12,342 nucleotides of DNA, taken from assembly GCA_045126595.1 (NCBI GenBank), contig JBGVOS010000135.1:1-12342 (forward strand), written 5' to 3'. The translations under genes were made by a program, and so were the position numbers. The stretch comes from UBA1189 sp045126595. Lineage in GTDB: Bacteria > Bacteroidota > Bacteroidia > Bacteroidales > Bacteroidaceae. This document shows positions 6,498-12,342 of this stretch, piece after piece. Positions within the stretch are counted from its first letter, which is position 1. Each line of letters opens with the position of its first letter. The notes beneath the pieces were generated by a model. It saw only the letters and a program-made list of their open reading frames with translations, made no database searches and was not told where the DNA came from.

Positions 6498-7622
6498 ATG
6501 GACAGATTACTCATCATAGACCGCGACGGCACGATACTGGTGGAGCCGCCTGTGGATTTTCAGATAGACAGCATAGCTAAGACGGACTTTGTGCCGGGAG
6601 CTATCAGTGGTATGAAGGCACTCAGTGTGCTCGGGTACCAGCTCGTGATGTGCAGCAATCAGGACGGACTGGGTACGGCAAGCTTCCCCATGGAGGATTT
6701 CTTGCCACCCCAGGAGATGATGCTCAAGGTGTTGGCTTCGGAGGGTGTGCGCTTCGATGACATCCTCATCGACCCCACTATGCCCGAGGAGAAGGCTTCT
6801 ACACGCAAGCCCGGTACGGGGATGTTCACCAAGTATCTCACGGGCGACTATAACCTGGCCGAGAGCTACGTCATAGGCGATCGCCTCACCGATGTGATGC
6901 TGGCCAAGAACTTGGGTGCTCGCGCTATCCTGTTGCAAGAGCCCGAGAAGGCTGATGAGGCGTTGGCCGAGAAGGGGCTGACGGAGGTGTGTGCCCTGTG
7001 TACGACCTCGTGGAGTGAGATTGCCGAGTATCTGCGCCGCACGGTGCGCGTGGCCTCTACGGTGCGCAACACACGCGAGACAAAAATCAGTGTCACCATC
7101 GATCTCGACGGACGCATGATGTCAAGTATTGATACAGGACTGAAGTTCTTTGACCACATGCTCGACCAGATTGCCCATCATGGCGGCATTTCATTGCAGG
7201 TGCAGTGTCAGGGTGACCTCGAAGTAGACGAGCATCACACGATGGAAGATGTGGCTATTGCCTTGGGCAACACGCTGCGCGAGGCCTTGGGTGACAAGCG
7301 CGGCATTGAACGCTACGGCTTTGCTCTGCCCATGGACGAGTGTAAGGCATTGGTACTGCTCGACCTCGGCGGCCGCATTGACTTTGACTGGGACGTGACC
7401 TTCACCCGCGAATATGTGGGCGATACGCCTACCGAGATGTTCCGTCACTTCTTCTACTCATTGTGTGCGGCCATGCAGTGCAATCTCCATATCAGTGCTC
7501 GAGGCGACAACAACCATCACCTCATCGAAGGCGTGTTCAAGGCTTTTGCTCGTAGCCTGCGTGCCGCCATACATCGCCAGCCGTTCAACTACGACTTGCC
7601 GAGCAGTAAGGGGGTACTGTAA
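6498..7622 (+). CDS. hisB: Bifunctional histidinol-phosphatase / imidazoleglycerol-phosphate dehydratase
   Basis: The fused enzyme dehydrates IGP and dephosphorylates histidinol phosphate. Residues 1-~180 form a HAD phosphatase with nucleophile Asp8 and general acid Asp10 (DRDGT), SNQDG (53-57), Lys104 in TRKP and IGDRLTDV (126-133). Residues ~187-374 form the IGPD domain, with metal-binding FFDHMLDQIAHHGG (217-230), DEHHTMED (244-251) and RGDNNHHLIEG (335-345) and the usual end SSKGVL. The zinc loop seen in E. coli HisB (Cys-x-His...Cys-x-Cys before RKP) is replaced here by IDPTMPEEKASTRKP (91-105), which has no Cys or His. I recall a similar zinc-less loop in Bacteroides HisB. The phosphatase still has its HAD catalytic residues. 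It is the last his gene here; its stop is 7 bases from that of the convergent lipoprotein gene. Confidence 0.97.
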   Translation: MDRLLIIDRDGTILVEPPVDFQIDSIAKTDFVPGAISGMKALSVLGYQLVMCSNQDGLGTASFPMEDFLPPQEMMLKVLASEGVRFDDILIDPTMPEEKASTRKPGTGMFTKYLTGDYNLAESYVIGDRLTDVMLAKNLGARAILLQEPEKADEALAEKGLTEVCALCTTSWSEIAEYLRRTVRVASTVRNTRETKISVTIDLDGRMMSSIDTGLKFFDHMLDQIAHHGGISLQVQCQGDLEVDEHHTMEDVAIALGNTLREALGDKRGIERYGFALPMDECKALVLLDLGGRIDFDWDVTFTREYVGDTPTEMFRHFFYSLCAAMQCNLHISARGDNNHHLIEGVFKAFARSLRAAIHRQPFNYDLPSSKGVL

Positions 7623-7629
7623 GGGAGGC

Positions 7630-8655
7630 TTATTCCAAAGAGAAGTAGTAGTCTTTGTCGTCTCCGAATGCAGAGAGCGTATTTGTGCATCCAGGGTAGG
7701 AGGTGTCTTTATAGTCCATAAGCATGCCCTTTACGGTTAATGCATGGTATAGGTTTTGTGGATTGTCCTTCAGATTCACCTTACTGCGTAGCGCTGTGCC
7801 TGTGGGGAGCTCTACGATGATGATACGTTCTGTACTTGTCTCTCCGATGCTGTCAGCAAGCACGACGTTGTTGCTTGCGCGAGTGGAAATCTGCTCTTCT
7901 GTGGGGTAAAGGCAAAGGCTGGTTCCATTGTAATATCCGATGATATATCCTTTGATGTAGGGCTGTTCGCCTTTGTTCTGCAGCTTTATCCCCTCCACGA
8001 TGCTCAGCGTGTCGTTTCGTGTGACATCAGGGTCGTAATGAATGTCAGGGTCTTCCTCTTCGTTGCCGTAGTTGTCGTTAACGTTTCCCTCATTGTCATC
8101 GTTTTCGTCATCGTCCTCGTCTTTGTCATCGCAGAAGATGTAGCCACCGATGTTCTTTATCCCTGCCACCTTGTAGTAGAGGGTAATGTCACCTTGTATG
8201 CGCACCTTGCGATGGTATTTGTCGGGGTTGTCGTAGAGGTTCAGCTCATCCCGGTCAATCCCCTCGGGCAGTTGTGCCGGCATGCAATACAGATAGTCAT
8301 TCTCACTCCCGGTCGGAAAGGTGTCGGCAAGGAGTATATTCGATGCGACGGTGACAGGTATATTGTATTGGCATCCGTTTTTCATTGAGCCGTCTACACA
8401 ACCTACGATGTATCCCTCTATCCAAACATCTTTCCCTCGTCCCAAGGTCTGTGCCTCACCGATAGAGTAGGGCGAGGCATAGGTGCCTTCGTGGACGATG
8501 GTGACAGAATCTCTCATAGGCGTCTCTTCGTTTTTATCCTCGTCCCCGTTCTTGATTTCGGTCTTCTCCTCTTCTTCAAGGATAACAGGACCGGTGCATG
8601 CAGCAAGGCCGATGATGCAGCACAACAGCAGTGATATGTAAAACGGACATTTCAT
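7630..8655 (-). CDS. Lipoprotein with two OB-fold-like (DUF6359-type) modules and an acidic linker
   Basis: The chosen start gives a classic lipoprotein signal (MKCPFYISLLLCCIIGLAAC, lipidated Cys20); a start 39 bases upstream at 8694 would only add a non-signal extension. The mature protein (341 residues in all) begins with an acidic stretch (27-45) after the Cys, a setting linked in Bacteroidota with surface export. Module 1 (about 60-175) and module 2 (about 213-330) share the pattern W/Y-I-(K/E)-GYI(V/I)G, then NI/VVLAD, then LP.G and LNL/VNL..NP....(V)KG/QG. This matches what I recall of the Bacteroidota DUF6359 OB-like family. The linker (176-212) is almost all Asp, Glu and Asn. Function is unknown; ligand binding at the cell surface is a guess. 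No neighbour suggests a pathway. Confidence 0.82.
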   Translation of the reverse strand: MKCPFYISLLLCCIIGLAACTGPVILEEEEKTEIKNGDEDKNEETPMRDSVTIVHEGTYASPYSIGEAQTLGRGKDVWIEGYIVGCVDGSMKNGCQYNIPVTVASNILLADTFPTGSENDYLYCMPAQLPEGIDRDELNLYDNPDKYHRKVRIQGDITLYYKVAGIKNIGGYIFCDDKDEDDDENDDNEGNVNDNYGNEEEDPDIHYDPDVTRNDTLSIVEGIKLQNKGEQPYIKGYIIGYYNGTSLCLYPTEEQISTRASNNVVLADSIGETSTERIIIVELPTGTALRSKVNLKDNPQNLYHALTVKGMLMDYKDTSYPGCTNTLSAFGDDKDYYFSLE

Positions 8656-8746
8656 AACGGCTGCGAAGTAACGAATTATTTGTCTGAAAAGCAAATCAGC
8701 CCGTCGTTTTGTGTTGTAGATATTAGGTTAATAAGAAAAATAGTTA

Positions 8747-8754
8747 TAAATTTG
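8747..8754 (+). promoter_or_regulatory. -7 box of the aldolase gene promoter
   Basis: TAAATTTG matches TAnnTTTG and lies 44 bases before the aldolase ATG. The expected -33 box is not clear: an imperfect TTAG lies 20 bp upstream at 8723-8726. The rest of 8656-8798 is the AT-rich divergent region shared with the lipoprotein gene, where I see no convincing minus-strand promoter. Confidence 0.5.
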
Positions 8755-8798
8755 CAGCAGAATATAGTATATGTATAACCATATAATTTTAAGTAACA

Positions 8799-9797
8799 AT
8801 GATTAGCTACAAAGAATTGGGCCTTGTAAACACCAAAGAGATGTTTAAGAAGGCAATGGAAGGCGGTTACGCTATCCCCGCATTCAACTTCAACAACATG
8901 GAGCAGCTCCAGGCTATTGTGCAGGCTGCGGTTGAGACCAAGTCTCCCGTTATCCTCCAGGTATCTAAGGGCGCTCGTCAGTATGCCAACCAGACTCTCC
9001 TCCGTTACATGGCTGAGGGTGCTGTTGAGTATGCTAAGGAACTCGGCTGCGAAAAGCCCGAGATCGTGCTTCACCTCGACCACGGTGACAGCTTCGAGAC
9101 CTGTAAGTCTTGCATTGACATGGGCTTCTCTTCAGTGATGATCGACGGTTCACACCTCCCCTACGAGGAGAACGTTGCTCTCACCAAGAAGGTTGTTGAG
9201 TATGCACACCAGTTCGACGTAACTGTTGAGGGTGAGCTCGGTATCCTTGCCGGTGTTGAGGATGATGTTGTTGCTGAGCACCACACCTACACACGTCCCG
9301 AGGAGGTTGTTGACTTCGTAACAAAGACTGGCTGCGACAGCTTGGCTATCTCAATCGGTACTTCACACGGTGCTAACAAGTTCAAGCCCGAACAGTGCAC
9401 ACGCAACGAGAAGGGTATCCTTGTACCTCCCCCCTTGGCATTCGATGTACTCGAGGGTTGCATGAAGGAGCTCCCCGGATTCCCCATCGTGCTCCATGGT
9501 TCTTCTTCAGTTCCTCAGGAAGAGGTTGAGACCATCAACAAGTATGGTGGCGCTTTGAAGGATGCCATCGGTATCCCCGAAGAGGAATTGCGCAAGGCCG
9601 CTTCATTGGCAGTTTGCAAGATCAACATCGACTCTGATAGCCGTCTCGCTATGACTGCTGCTATCCGTGAGGTGTTCGCAAACAAGCCCGCTGAGTTCGA
9701 CCCCCGCAAGTACCTCGGTCCTGCTCGTGAGAACATGAAGAAGCAGTACATCCACAAGATTGTGAACGTACTCGGTTCTGACAACAAGCTCGCTTAA
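8799..9797 (+). CDS. fba: Class II fructose-1,6-bisphosphate aldolase
   Basis: This zinc-dependent aldolase of glycolysis and gluconeogenesis interconverts fructose-1,6-bisphosphate with glyceraldehyde-3-phosphate and dihydroxyacetone phosphate. It has 332 residues. LHLDHGDSFE (91-100) gives catalytic Asp94 and zinc ligand His95. Further expected zinc ligands are His190 (GTSHGANKF) and His233 (VLHGSSSVP). EGELGILAG (144-152) and the phosphate-binding NIDSDSRLAMTAAIRE (276-291) complete the active site. This short form belongs to the FbaA/GatY-like group, so a tagatose-bisphosphate role is conceivable, but a lone gene near tpiA favours fructose-bisphosphate. Codon use is strongly biased (for example CGT, GGT, TCT), as in highly expressed genes, unlike the neighbouring his genes. 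It is monocistronic with a strong terminator. Confidence 0.96.
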   Translation: MISYKELGLVNTKEMFKKAMEGGYAIPAFNFNNMEQLQAIVQAAVETKSPVILQVSKGARQYANQTLLRYMAEGAVEYAKELGCEKPEIVLHLDHGDSFETCKSCIDMGFSSVMIDGSHLPYEENVALTKKVVEYAHQFDVTVEGELGILAGVEDDVVAEHHTYTRPEEVVDFVTKTGCDSLAISIGTSHGANKFKPEQCTRNEKGILVPPPLAFDVLEGCMKELPGFPIVLHGSSSVPQEEVETINKYGGALKDAIGIPEEELRKAASLAVCKINIDSDSRLAMTAAIREVFANKPAEFDPRKYLGPARENMKKQYIHKIVNVLGSDNKLA

Positions 9798-9820
9798 TCT
9801 TAATCGATTAGCTTCATGAT

Positions 9821-9848
9821 AACGGCTGCCAACATGGCAGCCGTTTTT
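9821..9848 (+). terminator. Intrinsic terminator of the aldolase gene
   Basis: An 11-bp perfect stem (9821-9831 with 9835-9845) with a 3-base loop is followed by five T's (9844-9848). It begins 24 bases after the aldolase stop codon. Confidence 0.93.
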
Positions 9849-10066
9849 GTTACCAAAAGTTTTGCGGAGCGTATCTTTTCCGATTTTTCCCAATAGAGCA
9901 GAAAAATTATATGCTATAGAGATTGTATGTTAGGTTACGCTGATGTTCATACTTCGCGTCGGTGTGATCAATGCTAAGGAGCACGGCGAACCAGTAGAGA
10001 TAAGTGGTTAACAGGGACTTTAGGAACGATACTCATATGTGTTCATGTCGTTGCTGTGCTGACATG
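9849..10066. other. Gene-free stretch of about 218 bp between two terminators
   Basis: No conventional gene, tRNA or rRNA is recognisable on either strand. The stretch lies between the aldolase terminator and the terminator of the FNT-family gene. The only structures noticed are short, for example an aacca/tggtt hairpin with an 11-base loop near 9990-10010. The longest open minus-strand run (9907-10032, 41 codons) has no start codon. An undetected small RNA or a decayed gene is possible but unsupported. Confidence 0.5.
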
Positions 10067-10097
10067 AAAAAGCCACAGGCAATCGCCGGTGGCTTTT
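10067..10097 (-). terminator. Terminator of the FNT-family gene (nearly symmetric)
   Basis: A 9-bp stem (10068-10076 with 10089-10097) made of AAAAGCCAC/GTGGCTTTT has an inner GGC/GCC pair. On the minus strand the 3' arm ends in five T's, as expected for an intrinsic terminator. It starts 3 bases after the stop codon of the minus-strand gene. The T's on the plus strand make it potentially bidirectional. Confidence 0.82.
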
Positions 10098-10099
10098 CA

Positions 10100-10723
10100 T
10101 TATTGCTTGGGTTCGATGAACCGATAGAGGTTACAACCCGCGAAATTGCCTATGACCAGACAGGGGTATAAAAGTAGTACTTGGTGCAAGTGCTCGAGAG
10201 TGTAGCTGGTGGGTACGGTGAGGTAGTAGAATGCGTCAGCTAGACAGTGAGGGAAGCCACAATTGATGAAGAGAGGCACACCGAAGAGTAGTGCTAGTGG
10301 CTTGCCTTCGCGAGCGAAAGTGACAGCTGTGGTCATAATAAATCCGCATCCGATGGCCAATATTCCGGCACGTAGGGGGCCGATGGCCAGGCGGCTTTCG
10401 AGGATGCGCTGGGCGGTGCTCCCTAAATCAATGGGCGACATGCGGGAGAGCATCGATACGAGTAGGCATCCCGTAATGTTACCTAAAAGAATGAGCAGTA
10501 GTTGTGCGATGGCCTTGCCCCAACAGCTGTGTCCTTGCTTGTCGCGTAAGGGGATAAAGCCGGCTGTGCCAGTGTAGAGCGGTAGTTTGTAGCCCACTAC
10601 GGTGAGCAGACCGAACGAGAAGAGCACGGCACCGATGATGGTGTTGTATGCAAGGTAACCCCATCCAGCAATGCCTACAGCGATACCGGCTATGATGGCG
10701 GTACGAAAGGTGTTCATGTTCAT
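10100..10723 (-). CDS. Formate/nitrite transporter (FNT) family membrane protein, short form
   Basis: This 207-residue, very hydrophobic protein has about six membrane segments. Motifs follow the FNT fold: FSFGLLTVVGYKLPLYTGTAG in the first half, the WGKAIAQLLLILLGNITGCLL helix, and CGFPHCLADAFYYL, where His159 occupies the place of the conserved central pore histidine (usual form GFEHSxANM). The final helix, IGNFAGCNLYR, matches the family's GNxxGG. FNT proteins form pentameric channels for formate, nitrite, hydrosulfide or similar monovalent acids in the inner membrane. The usual length is about 260-290, so this is a compact member with shortened loops rather than an obvious truncation, because both ends carry family motifs. 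The substrate cannot be told. ATG 10723 is followed by a second possible start at 10717. It is monocistronic and divergent from the methyltransferase gene. Confidence 0.75.
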   Translation of the reverse strand: MNMNTFRTAIIAGIAVGIAGWGYLAYNTIIGAVLFSFGLLTVVGYKLPLYTGTAGFIPLRDKQGHSCWGKAIAQLLLILLGNITGCLLVSMLSRMSPIDLGSTAQRILESRLAIGPLRAGILAIGCGFIMTTAVTFAREGKPLALLFGVPLFINCGFPHCLADAFYYLTVPTSYTLEHLHQVLLLYPCLVIGNFAGCNLYRFIEPKQ

Positions 10724-10749
10724 AAAACTGAGATTCTGTATTTGAGCAG

Positions 10750-10757
10750 CAAAGATA
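10750..10757 (-). promoter_or_regulatory. -7 box of the FNT-family gene promoter
   Basis: Read on the minus strand, TATCTTTG matches TAnnTTTG, 26 bases before the ATG at 10723. No good -33 element is seen at the usual spacing, so only the -7 part is claimed. Confidence 0.5.
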
Positions 10758-10853
10758 CAAACAAACGAGCGAAATTGTATTAAGCTTGCTTGAATATTTC
10801 ACAGCATCTGCACAGTTTATCGTAAAGAATGGTATGTTATTCAAGATTTTTAT

Positions 10854-10861
10854 TACTTTTG
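10854..10861 (+). promoter_or_regulatory. -7 box of the methyltransferase gene promoter
   Basis: TACTTTTG matches TAnnTTTG and lies 21 bases before the ATG at 10883, implying a leader of only about 15 bases. A matching -33 box is not evident. Confidence 0.45.
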
Positions 10862-10882
10862 TAAAAAGAAAAGATTATAAAA

Positions 10883-11608
10883 ATGATTATCCCGAAAGAC
10901 AAAGACCCTATGGGCGCAGCCATCGCTGAGTATCATCGCACTGGCCGTGCGGGTACTTTACGTGTGTTTTCCTCACAGTTTGATGAAGATGAAATACCTG
11001 TGGTGCAGTTGTTTCGCTCTATAGGTGAAATGCCTCCTATTGAACAACGAGCACTGGCAATGGCGCGGGGTAAGGTCCTTGACGTCGGTGCTGGTAGCGG
11101 ATGCCACGCCTTGGCTCTGCAGACTATGGGTAAGGAGGTTACGGCCATCGATATCTCGGAGCTTTCCGTAGAGGTGATGCGTGAACGTGGTGTGAAGGAT
11201 GCACGTACCGTGGATTTCTATGACGAACACTTTGTGGAACGTTACGACACCATCCTGCTCCTGATGAACGGTTCGGGTATTATCGGCAATATAGAGGGGA
11301 TGGAACGTTTCTTTCTCCGTATGAGGCAGTTGCTAAAGCCTGGTGGATGTATATACATGGATTCGAGTGACTTGAAATATCTCTTCGAGGAGGAAGATGG
11401 CTCATATCTTATTGACGTAGCGGGTGATTATTATGGAATTGTAGATTTCCAGATGCAGTACAAGCAGGTCAAGGGCAACTCGTTTGATTGGCTTTATATC
11501 GATTTTGATACTCTTGCCTACTATGCTGAACAATACGGCTTTAGAGCCGAGGTGGTATGCCAGGGAAATCATTACGACTATTTGGCTGTGTTGATGATGA
11601 AAGAGTAA
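10883..11608 (+). CDS. Class I SAM-dependent methyltransferase of unknown substrate
   Basis: This soluble 241-residue protein has the Rossmann-type SAM-binding fold. Motif I is KVLDVGAGSGCHAL (64-77), the acidic residue ending strand 2 is in TAIDIS (87-92), and strand 4 is YDTILLLMNGSGIIG (121-135). The post-catalytic RQLLKPGGCIYMDSSD (148-163) is typical of small-molecule methyltransferases. An N-terminal segment of about 60 residues, with FDEDEIPVVQLFRSIGEMPPIEQRAL, precedes the core, and the last ~80 residues include aromatic-rich strands ending LAVLMMKE. The combination does not match a ubiE, bioC or rRNA methyltransferase that I recognise. It sits alone between an FNT gene and tpiA, with its own promoter-like box, so the context gives no substrate. 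The ATG at 10883 is supported by the short A-rich leader. Confidence 0.85.
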   Translation: MIIPKDKDPMGAAIAEYHRTGRAGTLRVFSSQFDEDEIPVVQLFRSIGEMPPIEQRALAMARGKVLDVGAGSGCHALALQTMGKEVTAIDISELSVEVMRERGVKDARTVDFYDEHFVERYDTILLLMNGSGIIGNIEGMERFFLRMRQLLKPGGCIYMDSSDLKYLFEEEDGSYLIDVAGDYYGIVDFQMQYKQVKGNSFDWLYIDFDTLAYYAEQYGFRAEVVCQGNHYDYLAVLMMKE

Positions 11609-11718
11609 GGTGAAACGCTATTTTCGCTCATTGGATTTTGCAATTTATTAGACTTGCTTGTCTTTGTCTTGCTTTGGTAAGCAGAAATAGGGTTGTTCCT
11701 CGGAAAACTCCATATAAA

Positions 11719-11750
11719 TTTGCGTTTTCACTTACCTTGCACTACCTTTG
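11719..11750 (+). promoter_or_regulatory. Promoter of tpiA, near-consensus Bacteroidota type
   Basis: TTTG (11719-11722), a 20-bp gap and TACCTTTG (11743-11750) match both boxes of the Bacteroidota housekeeping promoter at the preferred spacing. Transcription would start near 11757, about 48 bases before the ATG. TAAATTTG at 11715-11722 overlaps the -33 box and could act as a second -7 box. No clear methyltransferase terminator is seen in 11609-11714. Confidence 0.8.
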
Positions 11751-11804
11751 CACTTTTAAGAGTGTATAAATATTATAATAGTAATAATTAAAAACTGTAA
11801 GAAA

Positions 11805-12342
11805 ATGAGAAAGAACATTGTTGCAGGAAACTGGAAAATGAACAAGACTCTCCAGGAAGGTATTGCTTTGGCCACTGAGCTCAACGAAGCTTTGGTTGCT
11901 GACAAGCCCAACTGCGAGGTAATCATCTGCACCCCCTTCATCCACTTGGCATCGGTAACTCCTATCGTTGACAAGGGAATCATTGCCGTTGGTGCTGAGA
12001 ACTGCGCCGACAAGGCTTCAGGTGCTTACACCGGTGAGGTATCTGCCGCTATGGTAGCTTCTACCGGTGCTCAGTATGTAATCCTCGGGCACTCAGAGCG
12101 TCGTGCTTACTATGGTGAAACTCCCGAAATCTTGAAGGAGAAGGTTCTCTTGGCACTCGCTAACGGCTTGACCCCCATCTTCTGTATCGGTGAGGTACTC
12201 GAGGAGCGTGAGGCTGGCAAGCAGAACGAGGTGGTATACAGCCAACTCGAGGGCTCACTCTTTGGTCTCTCTGCTGAGGACTTCTCTAAGATTGTACTCG
12301 CTTACGAGCCCGTATGGGCTATCGGTACTGGTAAGACCGCTA
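11805..12342 (+). CDS. tpiA: Triosephosphate isomerase, N-terminal 179 residues; 3' end outside window
   Basis: TpiA interconverts dihydroxyacetone phosphate and glyceraldehyde-3-phosphate in the cytoplasm, the step after aldolase. The visible part starts MRKNIVAGNWKMN, with catalytic Asn9 and Lys11. The electrophilic His96 lies in LGHSERR, and the catalytic base Glu168 in the signature AYEPVWAIGTGKTA. The frame is open at the window edge; the family is about 250 residues, so roughly 70 residues are missing. The ATG at 11805 is preceded by an A-rich, Shine-Dalgarno-poor leader. Codon use is biased, as in the aldolase gene 2 kb upstream, as expected for abundant glycolytic enzymes. The two are separated by the FNT and methyltransferase genes and do not form an operon. 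Confidence 0.98.
   Translation, partial: MRKNIVAGNWKMNKTLQEGIALATELNEALVADKPNCEVIICTPFIHLASVTPIVDKGIIAVGAENCADKASGAYTGEVSAAMVASTGAQYVILGHSERRAYYGETPEILKEKVLLALANGLTPIFCIGEVLEEREAGKQNEVVYSQLEGSLFGLSAEDFSKIVLAYEPVWAIGTGKTA

Noticed and set aside
8090..8130. Trinucleotide-like run as a possible microsatellite or phase-variable tract
   Set aside because: It encodes the Asp/Glu-rich linker in frame with mixed codons and is not a perfect repeat prone to slippage.
9927..9977. Short plus-strand ORF (16 codons, MLGYADVHTSRRCDQC) as a possible second leader peptide
   Set aside because: There is no gene downstream on that strand for it to control, no promoter box and no amino-acid bias linked to an operon.
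9849..10066. Possible 6S RNA or tRNA in the spacer
   Set aside because: No long imperfect duplex with a central bubble and no cloverleaf or TPsiC-like sequence was found on either strand.
11655..11690. Short tgctt/aagca hairpin after the methyltransferase gene as a terminator
   Set aside because: It has only about 5 bp of stem and no adjacent T-run, too weak to claim.

Overview
The window looks like a chromosomal segment of a gut or oral Bacteroidota, most like Prevotella/Segatella or a close Bacteroidales relative. The reasons are a GH84 glycosidase and a PorT/SprT-type outer-membrane barrel with a family-typical 'FYFE' end, a Bacteroidota-type surface lipoprotein, a fused two-domain HisB, and several promoters of the Bacteroidota form (TTG/TTTG, about 20 bp, TAnnTTTG). 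Shine-Dalgarno sequences are mostly absent and leaders are A-rich. No plasmid, phage, IS or CRISPR signature was found. The genus is inferred from gene content and style, not from a search.

Layout. (1) 1-1611: 3' part of a GH84 beta-N-acetylglucosaminidase gene whose protein ends in two copies of a ~130-residue carbohydrate-binding-like module. It ends in two tandem hairpin terminators. (2) 1748-1918, minus: a 56-residue 2[4Fe-4S] ferredoxin, divergent from (3) 2091-2837, plus: a PorT-family outer-membrane barrel. (4) 2926-7622: a histidine operon, hisG-hisD-hisC-hisB. In front of it is a complete leader-peptide attenuator: promoter, 16-codon ORF MNQTRLQHHYHTYLSR, UUCG-capped hairpin, an alternative antiterminator pairing, and an intrinsic terminator with six T's 23 bp before hisG. 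A GC-rich inverted repeat, probably a dispersed REP-like element, sits between hisG and hisD. (5) 7630-8655, minus: a lipoprotein with two OB-fold-like (DUF6359-type) modules joined by a very acidic linker, converging on hisB with only 7 bp between stop codons. (6) 8799-9797, plus: class II fructose-bisphosphate aldolase with a strong terminator. (7) 9849-10066: no recognisable gene. (8) 10100-10723, minus: a short formate/nitrite-transporter (FNT) family membrane protein, divergent from (9) 10883-11608, plus: a class I SAM-dependent methyltransferase. (10) 11805-end: the 5' part of triosephosphate isomerase behind a near-consensus promoter.

How the genes work together. HisG, HisD, HisC and HisB supply ATP phosphoribosyltransferase, histidinol dehydrogenase, histidinol-phosphate aminotransferase, and the dehydratase plus phosphatase. 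The remaining steps (hisIE, hisA, hisH, hisF) are not in the window. The leader would couple expression to histidyl-tRNA charging. Aldolase and triosephosphate isomerase are neighbouring glycolytic genes, each with its own promoter and with codon use typical of highly expressed genes. The other genes are probably single transcription units. The most interesting item is the his attenuator, because leader-peptide attenuation is classically described in Proteobacteria and this one folds convincingly by eye.
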